Assembly: GCF_038002605.1 (NCBI RefSeq)
Contig: NZ_JBBOCT010000001.1
Span: 186,001 to 250,000, forward strand
Source of the DNA: Bacillus sp. FSL K6-3431
Lineage (GTDB): Bacteria > Bacillota > Bacilli > Bacillales > Bacillaceae_C
Direction: 5' to 3'
DNA: 64,000 bases
Positions within the stretch are counted from its first letter, which is position 1; every line of letters begins with the position of its first letter. A program made the position numbers and the translations under genes. Positions 8,551-17,491 of the stretch are shown piece after piece. The notes below the pieces were generated by a model. It was given only the letters and a program-made list of their open reading frames with translations. It was not told where the DNA came from and did not search any database.

Positions 8551-9426
8551 TCATGCATCATATGGAAGTTTATTTTCATCAAATGTAAAACCTTCACCCA
8601 TCACGTCATGTACAACAATCAATGATACAAAGGCTAGTGGGTCAATGGCATGTATGATTTTTTTTATCCGGACAATTTCATTTCTGCCAATGACGCAATA
8701 TAGAACATCTTTGTTTTGTTTAGAGTAAGATCCGCGGCCATTTAAAACTGTAACACCGCGTTCCATTTCCTCCATAATTGCATCTGCAATCGCTTGATGG
8801 TGATTTTCGGAAATGATCAATGCACCTCTAGCGGCGTACGCTCCTTCTTGCATGAAATCCACTACTCTTGCACCTACAAAAACAGCAACAAGTGTGTACA
8901 TGGCTTCCATGTGGTTTAAATATGTAAGTAAAGATATTGTAATTACAACGGCATCAAACATAAACATTGTTCTTCCCATACTTATTCCTTTATATTTATG
9001 AAGCAGGCGAGCAATAATGTCGACTCCACCAGTCGTGCCGCCAAAGCGAAAAGTGATACCCAGGCCAATACCGATAAAAACCCCCGCAAAAAGTGCGGCA
9101 AGGAATAAATCTCCATTGAGTGGGATATTTATTTGATATCTTTGAAAAATAAATAAAAAGATAGAAACAGATACTGTTCCAATCACTGTGTATGCGAAAG
9201 ACTTTTTACCAAGTAATTTCCAGCCAATAAGGAAAAGGGGAATATTTAACACTAAGTTTGAGATGGATGGATCGAAGTTAAATATAAAATATAACAATAA
9301 TGTTATTCCCGTGAATCCACCTTCAGCTAAATTATTTTGCATATTAAAATGAACGAGCCCGAAAGAAAATATGGCTGCACCGAGCTGGATAAAAAAGATA
9401 TTTTTAAATCTTAATCCTAAATTCAC
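8551..9426 (-). CDS. ypjC: YitT family membrane protein YpjC
   Basis: A 291-residue protein of the YitT family: five or six membrane helices (residues ~10-190, including GGFTGITLLLYF and FRFGGTTGGVDIIAR) followed by a soluble C-terminal DUF2179 domain (GRGSYSKQNKDVLYCVIGRNE). It starts at GTG 9426 after GGAGGAG on the minus strand. It is transcribed against its neighbours, as ypjC is in B. subtilis between ypjB and ypjD. The transported substrate or function is unknown. Confidence 0.92.
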   Translation of the reverse strand: MNLGLRFKNIFFIQLGAAIFSFGLVHFNMQNNLAEGGFTGITLLLYFIFNFDPSISNLVLNIPLFLIGWKLLGKKSFAYTVIGTVSVSIFLFIFQRYQINIPLNGDLFLAALFAGVFIGIGLGITFRFGGTTGGVDIIARLLHKYKGISMGRTMFMFDAVVITISLLTYLNHMEAMYTLVAVFVGARVVDFMQEGAYAARGALIISENHHQAIADAIMEEMERGVTVLNGRGSYSKQNKDVLYCVIGRNEIVRIKKIIHAIDPLAFVSLIVVHDVMGEGFTFDENKLPYDA

Positions 9427-9594
9427 CGTATCTCCTCCATTGGGAATTTTTTGATATAAAGCCTATTCATTATAAACAATATTGATTGACGCGTGCAACA
9501 TTAACACTAAAGTGGAAGCTTTAAGACAAGAAATAAGCATTTATATTTGTATTAAAAAAAAGAATTAGTTAACATAATGGGGGATGTGATAAAT

Positions 9595-9933
9595 TTGAGC
9601 GAACAAAAGACAATACAACAATTACAAAATGAAGTAGATGCTTATATAGGTCAGTTTAAAGAAGGTTATTTTAGTCCACTAGCAATGGTTGCAAGATTAA
9701 CCGAAGAAATGGGAGAATTGGCTCGCGAAATTAACCATCATTATGGTGAAAAACCAAAAAAGTCATCTGAAACGGATAAATCCATTGAAGAAGAATTAGG
9801 TGACGTCTTATTTGTGATGATTTGTTTTGCAAATTCGCTTGGCATTGATTTACAAACTGCACATGATCATGTGATGGAAAAGTTTAATAGTCGAGATAAA
9901 GATCGCTGGACAAAGAAAGGGGAAGGTGAGTAA
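9595..9933 (+). CDS. ypjD: MazG-like nucleotide pyrophosphohydrolase YpjD
   Basis: A 112-residue all-alpha NTP pyrophosphohydrolase. Metal-binding acidic motifs are [10 protein letters not shown] and, further on, [10 protein letters not shown] (ExxE...ExxD pattern). TTG 9595 is preferred because the region GGGGGATGTG precedes it and the encoded N-terminus then aligns with the remembered B. subtilis YpjD; ATG 9577 is an alternative lying before that SD. Such enzymes hydrolyse non-canonical nucleotides. The stop lies immediately before dapB, whose SD is inside this gene. Confidence 0.9.
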   Translation: MSEQKTIQQLQNEVDAYIGQFKEGYFSPLAMVARLTEEMGELAREINHHYGEKPKKSSETDKSIEEELGDVLFVMICFANSLGIDLQTAHDHVMEKFNSRDKDRWTKKGEGE

Positions 9934-9934
9934 T

Positions 9935-10738
9935 ATGACAAATATCATTAAAATCGTCGTAGCAGGACCACGTGGACGAATGGGGAAAGAAGCGGTGAAA
10001 CTTGTACAAGACACAGCCAATTTTGAACTTGTAGCTGTACTAGATCGGAAGAATGATGGCATGAGGCTTAATGATTTGGAAGGTTTTGCAGGATCTGATG
10101 CTCCAATTTATTCAAATGTAGTGGAATGTTTCCAACAAGTAGAAGCAGATGTATTAATTGATTTAACTATTCCTGAGACGGGTTATTTGCATACTAAAAC
10201 AGCATTATTACATGGCGTTCGTCCTGTGGTTGGTACAACAGGATTTACGAAAGAAGAGATAAAAGAGTTAACTGAACTAGCGGAGTCTAAAGGCTTAGGC
10301 TGTATTATTGCCCCAAACTTTGCTATTGGCGCGATATTAATGATGAAATTCTCACAAATGGCAGCAAAGTATTTTCAAAATGTAGAAATTATTGAGCTGC
10401 ATCATGATCAAAAATTAGATGCACCTTCTGGGACGGCTGTTAAAACAGCAGAAATGATTGCCAATAGTAGAGATAGCTTTAAGCAAGGACATGAAAATGA
10501 AAAAGAGACGATTCCAGGTGCAAGAGGAGCGGATTTCGAAGGGATGCGCATACACAGTGTAAGACTTCCCGGACTAATTGCTCATCAACAAGTTTTATTT
10601 GGGGCTGATGGACAATTATTAAAGATCCAACATGACTCACATAACAGGGCTTCTTTCATGTCGGGTGTAAAAGTATCAGTAGAAACGATTATGTCATTAG
10701 AGACACTTGTATATGGATTGGAGCACATTTTGGATTAA
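9935..10738 (+). CDS. dapB: 4-hydroxy-tetrahydrodipicolinate reductase DapB
   Basis: A 267-residue enzyme of lysine and diaminopimelate synthesis, the usual length. The NAD(P)-binding motif [12 protein letters not shown] is near residue 8; the catalytic region [18 protein letters not shown], with the HH pair and the KxDxPSGT signature, is complete. ATG 9935 sits about 7 nt after GAAGGTG; a GTG at 9926 would overlap the SD. DapB also supplies the dipicolinate branch used in spores. B. subtilis has mgsA between dapB and bshB1; here it is absent. Confidence 0.97.
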   Translation: MTNIIKIVVAGPRGRMGKEAVKLVQDTANFELVAVLDRKNDGMRLNDLEGFAGSDAPIYSNVVECFQQVEADVLIDLTIPETGYLHTKTALLHGVRPVVGTTGFTKEEIKELTELAESKGLGCIIAPNFAIGAILMMKFSQMAAKYFQNVEIIELHHDQKLDAPSGTAVKTAEMIANSRDSFKQGHENEKETIPGARGADFEGMRIHSVRLPGLIAHQQVLFGADGQLLKIQHDSHNRASFMSGVKVSVETIMSLETLVYGLEHILD

Positions 10739-10756
10739 AAGGGTGGAGGAGTTATT

Positions 10757-11476
10757 ATGGAGCAGCAAAAGATAGATGTTCTCGCATTTGGTGCCCATGC
10801 GGACGATGTAGAAATAGGGATGGCTGGGACAATTGCGAAATGGACGGAAGCGGGGAAAGAGATCGTAATTTGTGAATTAACAGAAGCTGATTTATCTTCT
10901 AATGGATCTGTTGCTCTAAGAAAAGAGGAAGCTGCACTTGCAGCCAGTTTGTTAGGGGTATCTGAACGAATTAATCTTCAGATCCCTGATCGCGGTTTGT
11001 TCATGACAGATAAGCATATTCGTATGGTAACAGAAGTCATACGCAAGTATCAGCCTAAGATAATTTTTGCGCCATACCATGAAGACCGTCATCCCGATCA
11101 TGGTAATTGTGCTAGATTAGTTCGTGAAGCTTATTTTTCCGCGGGAATAAAAAAATATAATCAAGAAGAAAGCAATTATCGATCGTATAAAGCGCAAAAT
11201 TTATTTCAATATTTAATTAATGGGTACACTAGTCCAGACTTTGTTGTTGACATCTCGAATTTTATTGAACAAAAAAAGTCGGCATTGTCTGCATATCAGT
11301 CCCAATTCCTCTTAGAAGCTGATGGAGTAATGACACCGCTCACAGACGGATATATTGATAGTGTAATTGCTAGAGAGCAAGTTTTCGGCAAGGATGCCGG
11401 GGTACGTTTTGCCGAAGGTTTTAAAACAAACAGACCTATCCTATTAAATGAAAACTTATTTGGAGATAAAATATGA
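10757..11476 (+). CDS. bshB1: Bacillithiol biosynthesis deacetylase BshB1
   Basis: A 239-residue PIG-L/LmbE-type zinc deacetylase that removes acetyl from GlcNAc-malate in bacillithiol synthesis. The metal motif AHADDVEIG starts at residue 13, the later HPDH supplies further ligands, and [15 protein letters not shown] is intact. It starts at ATG 10757 after GGTGGAGG. The stop overlaps the bshA start by four bases (ATGA), which indicates translational coupling of the two bacillithiol genes. Confidence 0.96.
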   Translation: MEQQKIDVLAFGAHADDVEIGMAGTIAKWTEAGKEIVICELTEADLSSNGSVALRKEEAALAASLLGVSERINLQIPDRGLFMTDKHIRMVTEVIRKYQPKIIFAPYHEDRHPDHGNCARLVREAYFSAGIKKYNQEESNYRSYKAQNLFQYLINGYTSPDFVVDISNFIEQKKSALSAYQSQFLLEADGVMTPLTDGYIDSVIAREQVFGKDAGVRFAEGFKTNRPILLNENLFGDKI

Positions 11477-12618
11477 AAATGAAAATAGGGATTACATGTT
11501 ATCCAACCGTTGGTGGTTCAGGTGTTATTGCGACGGAACTAGGTAAATTTTTAGCTGATAGAGGACATGATATCCACTTTATTACATCAAATATCCCTTT
11601 TCGTCTAAATGTTTTACATCATAATATTTTTTTCCATCAGGTAAGCGTAAATCAATATTCGGTTTTTCAATATCCACCCTATGATATTGCATTGGCTAGT
11701 AAAATGGCTGAAGTAATCAAACGAGAAAAACTTGATATTTTACATGTGCATTATGCTATTCCTCATGCAGTTTGTGCGATTTTAGCTAAACAGATGGCTG
11801 GGACTGATGTGAAAATTGTTACTACTTTGCATGGTACAGATATAACTGTTTTAGGTAATGATCCAACACTTACGGAAGCAATAAAGTTCGGTATTGAAAA
11901 GTCTGATGCGGTTACCACTGTATCTCATGCATTAAGTAGGGAGACAATTGAAGTTATAGCTCCAGATAAACAGCTACAAGTTATTCATAATTTTATTGAT
12001 GAAGAAGTGTACCGAAGAATAGATGAAACAGACTTAAAAGCAGCATATGGTATTAGTCCTGAAGAAAAAGTGCTGATACATGTATCAAACTTTCGGCAGG
12101 TGAAAAGAGTCCGCGATGTTGTTTCCGCATTTGCACGAATTGCAAAGCATATGCCAGCGAAATTATTATTAGTTGGTGATGGTCCTGAAAAAACAGGCCT
12201 TTGCAAATTAGTAAAAGCGTTGGATATTGAAGAAAAAGTGCTTTTTCTCGGTAGGCAGGATCACTTGGAAGCATTATATTCAATTAGTGATTTGATGCTT
12301 TTACTATCTGAAAAGGAAAGCTTTGGCTTAGTTGCTCTAGAAGCAATGGCGTGTGGTGTTCCGTGTATTGGTACAAATATTGGTGGTATTCCGGAGGTTA
12401 TTACAGATAACTATAATGGGTATCTCTGCGAATTAGGAAATATTGAACAAATAGCAGAAAGGGCTATTGAGCTATTGCAAAATGAGCCTTTATTAAAACA
12501 ACTTTCTATCAATGCAAGTTTAACGTCAAAGGAAAAGTTCAAATCTGAGTTAATTATCTCTGAATATGAAGATTTATATCATAGTCTTTTATCTACTAGT
12601 AATTATGAGGTTCTATAA
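11473..12618 (+). CDS. bshA: N-acetyl-alpha-D-glucosaminyl L-malate synthase BshA
   Basis: A 381-residue GT4 glycosyltransferase catalysing the first step of bacillithiol synthesis (UDP-GlcNAc plus L-malate). The N-terminal Rossmann domain opens with [19 protein letters not shown], and the C-terminal domain carries the donor-binding [16 protein letters not shown] with its E-x7-E pattern. The start overlaps the end of bshB1 (ATGA), and the stop overlaps the cca start (TAATG). The cca neighbourhood is the same in B. subtilis. Confidence 0.97.
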   Translation: MKMKIGITCYPTVGGSGVIATELGKFLADRGHDIHFITSNIPFRLNVLHHNIFFHQVSVNQYSVFQYPPYDIALASKMAEVIKREKLDILHVHYAIPHAVCAILAKQMAGTDVKIVTTLHGTDITVLGNDPTLTEAIKFGIEKSDAVTTVSHALSRETIEVIAPDKQLQVIHNFIDEEVYRRIDETDLKAAYGISPEEKVLIHVSNFRQVKRVRDVVSAFARIAKHMPAKLLLVGDGPEKTGLCKLVKALDIEEKVLFLGRQDHLEALYSISDLMLLLSEKESFGLVALEAMACGVPCIGTNIGGIPEVITDNYNGYLCELGNIEQIAERAIELLQNEPLLKQLSINASLTSKEKFKSELIISEYEDLYHSLLSTSNYEVL

Positions 12619-13811
12619 TGAATAAATACTTTTTAGCCGCATTACCTGTAATTCAAGCGATAGAAGAAGCTGGTTATGAAGCATATTTTGTCGGGGGAGC
12701 TGTCAGGGATTATATCTTGGGACGTGATGTCCATGATGTAGACATAGCTACATCAGCTACTCCCGAGGAGCTTAAGGAAATATTTTCCCAGACAGTTGAT
12801 GTTGGGATTGAACATGGCACGATTCTAATTTTATTCAAAGGTGAAAGTTTTGAAGTAACTACATATAGATCTGAATCCGAATATAAAGACTTCAGACATC
12901 CAGATTCTGTTACATTTATTCGCTCCTTGTTTGAAGATTTACAGCGCCGTGATTTTACGATGAATGCAATCGCAATGGATGGAACTTGGAATATAGTGGA
13001 TCCCTTTGATGGGAAATTGGCATTAAAGGCGAATATGATTGAAACAGTAGGCAAAGCGGATAATAGGTTTAGAGAAGATGCGCTACGGTTAATGAGAGCA
13101 ATCAGGTTCGTAAGTCAGCTTGGATTTGATTTGGAACAAAACACAGAAATAGCAATATCAAAGCATGCCAATTTGCTGGACCGCATCGCTGTAGAAAGAA
13201 TTTCGGCTGAAATGCAAAAACTCTTAGATGGAAAAGACAAAAGAAAAGCGCTTGAGATAGCATTGAAAACGAGGATTTATCAATATTTACCATCTATATT
13301 TAATCTGAAACAAGTACTTCTTGAAGGATTATCGCTCCCAATTGAACAGCTAAAAGAAACAGAGATGTGGTTATTATTTTTATATTTAACCAATGCAGAT
13401 GAACCTATTTCTTTATTAAAAAAATGGAAGTTACCAGCTAAAAAAATTCAGTTACTGATTCGGTCATTACATATGCTGGAAATTCGTTTGAAACATGATT
13501 GGACATCGTATGAATTATATAGCGCTGGAGAAAATATCGCTTGTATAGTGGAAAAAGTGTATCAGACAATACATCGAAAGAAATGTGAGCATGTTGCGTT
13601 AACGCTAAACGCTAAATTCAAGAGACTATCGATACTATCACGTGAGCAGATTGTTATATCTGGAAAAGATATATTAGATTGGACTGGAAGGAAAGGTGGT
13701 CCATGGATGAAGGAGCTTTTGATCGATTTGGAAAAGGCAATTTTAACATCCAAAGTTAAAAATAATAAAGAAGATATTAAAAGGTGGATAGAAACATGTC
13801 TGCTTCCGTAA
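12618..13811 (+). CDS. cca: CCA tRNA nucleotidyltransferase
   Basis: A 397-residue class II tRNA nucleotidyltransferase adding or repairing the 3' CCA end. The nucleotide site is GGAVRDYILGRDVHDVDIAT (G-G-x-x-R-D and the catalytic DxD), followed by RRDFTMNAIA and the RNA-binding region around ALRLMRAIRFVSQLGF. Length is normal for Bacillus. ATG 12618 shares a base with the bshA stop; the 3' end overlaps birA by 16 bp. Confidence 0.96.
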   Translation: MNKYFLAALPVIQAIEEAGYEAYFVGGAVRDYILGRDVHDVDIATSATPEELKEIFSQTVDVGIEHGTILILFKGESFEVTTYRSESEYKDFRHPDSVTFIRSLFEDLQRRDFTMNAIAMDGTWNIVDPFDGKLALKANMIETVGKADNRFREDALRLMRAIRFVSQLGFDLEQNTEIAISKHANLLDRIAVERISAEMQKLLDGKDKRKALEIALKTRIYQYLPSIFNLKQVLLEGLSLPIEQLKETEMWLLFLYLTNADEPISLLKKWKLPAKKIQLLIRSLHMLEIRLKHDWTSYELYSAGENIACIVEKVYQTIHRKKCEHVALTLNAKFKRLSILSREQIVISGKDILDWTGRKGGPWMKELLIDLEKAILTSKVKNNKEDIKRWIETCLLP

Positions 13812-14779
13812 AAAAACAATTGATATCAGCTCTATCCCGGGCCGATTATGAATTTATATCGGGACAAGCTCTAGCGGATTTGATCGGATGTTCGCGAACC
13901 GCTATTTGGAAGCAGATCGAAGAGCTGCGCAAGACTGGTTTTGAAATAGAAGCAATTAGAAAAAAAGGATATAGAATAATTACAAAGCCAGATAGACTTT
14001 CGGAAAATGAGATTTTAATGGGCTTAGAAACAAAAGTCCTTGGCCGGAATATTCTCCATTTTGATACGATCGATTCAACGCAAACGAAGGCGAATGAAGA
14101 GGCTAGAAATGGTGCTCCTGAAGGAATGATTATCATCGCCGAAGAGCAAACAAATGGTAGAGGAAGAATGGCTAGACAATGGCATTCTTCAAAGCATAAA
14201 GGGATATGGATGAGTTTGGTATTAAGGCCAAATCTTTCACCTGATAAAGCACCACAGTTTACATTAATTACTGCGATTGCAGTTGCACGAGCAATAGAGG
14301 AAGCTACAGGAATTGAACCAGAAATAAAATGGCCGAATGATATTTTATTTAAAGGTAAAAAAATGACAGGAATCCTAACTGAGCTTCAAGCTGAAGCAGA
14401 TAAAATAAATTTCATCATCATTGGTATTGGTCTGAATGTAAATCAAGAAACAATCGACTTTCCAGAGGATGTCAGAAAAATTGCAACTTCGTTAGCTATA
14501 GAAAATGGAGGGAAAGTATCAAGAGTAGTACTTCTGCAATATATATTGAAAAATTTTGAAAAATATTATCAATTATATGTTGAAAAAGGTTTTGGGCCAT
14601 TAAAAGTAATTTGGGAAAGTTATGTAATGAGCATTGGAAAATCAATCATTGCTCGAACCATTACCGGTGAGATAGCTGGAAAAGCGCTTGGAATTACCGA
14701 AGAAGGCGTTCTGAAGGTTGAAGACGATAATGGTAAAATTCATTATATATATTCTGCAGATATTGAAATTAAATCATAG
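13796..14779 (+). CDS. birA: Biotin-protein ligase / biotin repressor BirA
   Basis: A 327-residue bifunctional protein. Residues ~1-60 form a winged helix (ISGQALADLIGCSRTAIWKQ), so it can repress biotin genes. The ligase domain has GRGRMARQWHSSKHKGIWMS, the biotinyl-AMP loop, and KWPNDILFKGKKMTGIL. ATG 13796 is chosen because AAGGTGG lies 8 nt upstream; GTG 13784 is in frame but overlaps that SD. Last gene of the dapB-to-birA run; a terminator-like structure follows. Confidence 0.96.
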   Translation: MSASVKKQLISALSRADYEFISGQALADLIGCSRTAIWKQIEELRKTGFEIEAIRKKGYRIITKPDRLSENEILMGLETKVLGRNILHFDTIDSTQTKANEEARNGAPEGMIIIAEEQTNGRGRMARQWHSSKHKGIWMSLVLRPNLSPDKAPQFTLITAIAVARAIEEATGIEPEIKWPNDILFKGKKMTGILTELQAEADKINFIIIGIGLNVNQETIDFPEDVRKIATSLAIENGGKVSRVVLLQYILKNFEKYYQLYVEKGFGPLKVIWESYVMSIGKSIIARTITGEIAGKALGITEEGVLKVEDDNGKIHYIYSADIEIKS

Positions 14780-14893
14780 GAATCCCTTAAAATGTTTGTT
14801 ATAATTTTGTTGGGCAGTATCTAAGGAACTGCACCTTGCAATAAAACTTTTTTTAACTATAAATTAATCTGCCTTGATCCATATTGGACTGGG

Positions 14894-15007
14894 ACAGAGG
14901 GCCGAAACGAGTGAAATGATCAAAGGAGTCCTTCTGCCTAAATGGTAAAGACTCCTTTTTATTATGTGATTTACTTTCTAACACTCGATTACGTTCGTCC
15001 CCTCTGT
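14894..15007 (+). promoter_or_regulatory. Nested stem-loop element between birA and panB, with inner terminator
   Basis: The outer arms ACAGAGGG (14894-14901) and CCCTCTGT (15000-15007) pair, then CGAGTG (14908-14913) with CACTCG (14982-14987). Inside is a nine-bp hairpin AAAGGAGTC / GACTCCTTT (14922-14958) with a T tract, which alone would be a rho-independent terminator. It ends 24 nt before panB. The inner hairpin can terminate the birA transcript; the outer pairing makes it either a structured leader or a dispersed palindromic element. Confidence 0.6.
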
Positions 15008-15030
15008 AAGAAAAAGGAGGATGTTTCGTG

Positions 15031-15867
15031 ATGAAGAGTACAACGGATTTTATTAACATGAAGGTCAATGGAGAAAAGATTGCCGTAGTTACAGCTTATG
15101 ATTACCCTCAGGCTAAGCTTGCTGAACAATCGGGAATAGATATGATCCTTGTTGGAGATTCGCTTGGAATGGTTGTTTTAGGCTATGACTCAACTGTGCC
15201 GGTAACGATAGCGGATATGGTTCATCACACGAAAGCTGCCAAAAGGGGAGCGACTAATACTTTTATCGTAACAGATCTACCATTTATGACTTATCACATC
15301 AGTGATGAGGAAGCGATGAAAGCAGCAAGGTCCCTTATGCAAGAAGGTGGCTGCCACGCTGTTAAAGTGGAAGGCGGAGAAGATGTTGTAATCAACACGA
15401 TTAAAAAGCTAACAGTCGCTGGTGTACCTGTTGTCGCTCATTTAGGTCTCACACCACAGACAGCGGGAGTGCTTGGTGGTTATAAAGTACAGGGGAAAAC
15501 AGCTGAATCAGCGTCATTATTAATTGAAGAAGCAATAAAATGTGAAGAAGCTGGGGCATTTGCAATAGTGCTGGAGTGTATTCCCAAGCAACTAGCACAA
15601 GAGGTTTCTGCTCATCTGACAATTCCAACGATTGGAATTGGAGCAGGTTCTGGTGTAGATGGCCAGGTACTAGTATATAATGATTTACTTACATTTGGAG
15701 TAAGTCGCGTACCGAAATTCGTGAAAAAGTATGGAGATGTGAATGCAGTAGTGGAAACCGGACTTCGTTCTTACGTCGAAGAAGTGAAATCAGGTAGGTT
15801 CCCGGAAGATAAGCACTCGTTTACGATGGCAGAAGAAGAACTTGCATTATTATATGGGGGAAAATAG
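15031..15867 (+). CDS. panB: 3-methyl-2-oxobutanoate hydroxymethyltransferase PanB
   Basis: A 278-residue first enzyme of pantothenate synthesis, forming ketopantoate. Motifs seen are [41 protein letters not shown], and the metal and substrate site around VKVEGGED and [25 protein letters not shown] precedes a GTG (15028) and an ATG (15031) in tandem; ATG is taken. First of a panB-panC-panD operon, as in B. subtilis. Confidence 0.97.
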   Translation: MKSTTDFINMKVNGEKIAVVTAYDYPQAKLAEQSGIDMILVGDSLGMVVLGYDSTVPVTIADMVHHTKAAKRGATNTFIVTDLPFMTYHISDEEAMKAARSLMQEGGCHAVKVEGGEDVVINTIKKLTVAGVPVVAHLGLTPQTAGVLGGYKVQGKTAESASLLIEEAIKCEEAGAFAIVLECIPKQLAQEVSAHLTIPTIGIGAGSGVDGQVLVYNDLLTFGVSRVPKFVKKYGDVNAVVETGLRSYVEEVKSGRFPEDKHSFTMAEEELALLYGGK

Positions 15868-15868
15868 T

Positions 15869-16744
15869 GTGAAAATCATTACATCAAAGACCAATATGCA
15901 GCAATCAGTGCTAGAGCTGAAAAAACAAGGGAAGACGATTGGTTTTGTTCCAACGATGGGTTATCTGCATGATGGTCATCTTCAACTAATCAAAAATGCA
16001 GTACGAACAAATGATATAACAGTGGTGAGTATTTTTGTTAATCCGCTTCAATTTGGTCCAAATGAAGATTTGGATGCATATCCGCGTGATCTTGAAAGCG
16101 ATAAGGAACTTGCAGAAAAAGCAGGAGTGGACTTTCTGTTTACTCCTGATACGGCAGAAATGTATCCAAATGATATGTCTATGAAATTAGAAGTGATGAA
16201 TCGTACGAATGTTTTATGTGGTAGAAGCAGACCTGGCCATTTTAACGGCGTTGCTACTGTACTAGTTAAATTATTCAATATCATCTTGCCTAATCACGTT
16301 TTCTTCGGTATAAAGGATGCCCAGCAAACAGCGGTGGTTGAAAGCATAATTGAAGATTTCAATTTTCCAATTAAGATAATCGCAGTAGAAACGGTAAGAG
16401 AACAGGATGGTTTAGCTAAAAGTTCGCGGAACGTGTATTTAAATGATCTTGAACGTCAGCAAGCGCCAGAACTTTATCGAAGCTTACGGAAAGCGGAAAA
16501 AGCTGTCCAAAATGGCGAAAGAGATCCTAATATAATTATCCAAATTGTAAAGGAACATGTAGATGGAAATACGGATGGTATATTAGATTATATAGAAGTA
16601 TTATCGTATCCACAGTTAAGTTATCAAAGCAGATTACACGGGAAAATGATTGTAGCAATTGCTGTGAAATTCTCTAAAGCTCGATTAATTGATAACATCA
16701 TTTTAACTGTAAATAAGGAGGCTACATCATGTTCCGCACAATGA
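15869..16744 (+). CDS. panC: Pantothenate synthetase PanC
   Basis: A 291-residue enzyme joining pantoate and beta-alanine with ATP. The motif [14 protein letters not shown] contains the HxGH class nucleotidyl-transfer signature; [16 protein letters not shown] and SSRNVYL also match. GTG 15869 is preferred (SD GGGGGA 8 nt upstream, overlapping the panB 3' end). The C-terminus runs slightly past the usual core and overlaps panD by 16 bp, so translation is likely coupled. Confidence 0.96.
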   Translation: MKIITSKTNMQQSVLELKKQGKTIGFVPTMGYLHDGHLQLIKNAVRTNDITVVSIFVNPLQFGPNEDLDAYPRDLESDKELAEKAGVDFLFTPDTAEMYPNDMSMKLEVMNRTNVLCGRSRPGHFNGVATVLVKLFNIILPNHVFFGIKDAQQTAVVESIIEDFNFPIKIIAVETVREQDGLAKSSRNVYLNDLERQQAPELYRSLRKAEKAVQNGERDPNIIIQIVKEHVDGNTDGILDYIEVLSYPQLSYQSRLHGKMIVAIAVKFSKARLIDNIILTVNKEATSCSAQ

Positions 16745-17115
16745 TGAATGCTAAAATTCATAGAGCAACAGTTACTGAGGCTAATCTTGATTATGTTGGT
16801 AGTATTACAATCGATCAAGCAATATTAGAAGCAGTTGGAATGGTTGCTAATGAAAAAGTACAAATTGTTAATAATAATAACGGTGCACGTTTAGAAACAT
16901 ATATCATTGAAGGTGAAAGAGACTCAGGAGTGATTTGTCTCAACGGAGCTGCTGCCAGACTAGTTCAACCAGGAGATATCGTCATAATTATTTCTTACGC
17001 ACTAGTCCCAGAAGAAAGTATCCCCACCCATAAACCGAAAGTCGCCTTAATGAATGCAGACAATAAGATTCAAGAAATCATTCATCACGAACCAGAAGCA
17101 ACGGTTTATCTTTAA
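16729..17115 (+). CDS. panD: Aspartate 1-decarboxylase PanD
   Basis: A 128-residue pyruvoyl-dependent enzyme making beta-alanine. The self-cleavage site Gly24-Ser25 is present in YVGSITID, with Lys9 and the [15 protein letters not shown] block as in the family. ATG 16729 lies inside panC after AAGGAGG. It completes the three-gene pantothenate operon and is followed by a terminator. Confidence 0.97.
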   Translation: MFRTMMNAKIHRATVTEANLDYVGSITIDQAILEAVGMVANEKVQIVNNNNGARLETYIIEGERDSGVICLNGAAARLVQPGDIVIIISYALVPEESIPTHKPKVALMNADNKIQEIIHHEPEATVYL

Positions 17116-17131
17116 ACAATAAGCAAGTATT

Positions 17132-17156
17132 GAGAGGGATTTCTCCTCTCTTTTTT
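17132..17156 (+). terminator. Terminator after panD
   Basis: GAGAGG and CCTCTC pair around a seven-nt loop and are followed by six T. Confidence 0.85.
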
Positions 17157-17491
17157 GTTTTGTGTATTTTGTGTCTGTTACCGATAATTCACGAAATATG
17201 ACGAGGGGGATCGGGCGTGTCACGTAGAGTTCTTTCATCGGTATTTTTTCGGTTACTCCATAAGTAAATGCATGGATTTGATACATGACGAGGTAGAAAA
17301 ACGCATTTTTTACAAACTTACTAGAAAAGCACTTACGTATTTGGTTTATCAAGTATGCAATTCATGATACAATTACGTGGAGAATATAATATAGAGTATT
17401 GTTACTAATAGGCGATTAAATAAGTGTAGAAATATGATAATCATCAATTATTTCGGACTTTGCTGATTACCTTTTAAAAGGTGTGAATGAT
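17157..17491. other. Intergenic stretch between panD and dinG
   Basis: About 335 bp with no convincing gene. Short open frames on the minus strand have no SD and no family resemblance. The last part should hold the dinG promoter, but I cannot pick one with confidence. Confidence 0.5.

Noticed and set aside
17116..17491. 101-codon minus-strand open frame between panD and dinG
   Set aside because: It overlaps the panD 3' end and its terminator and shows no SD.
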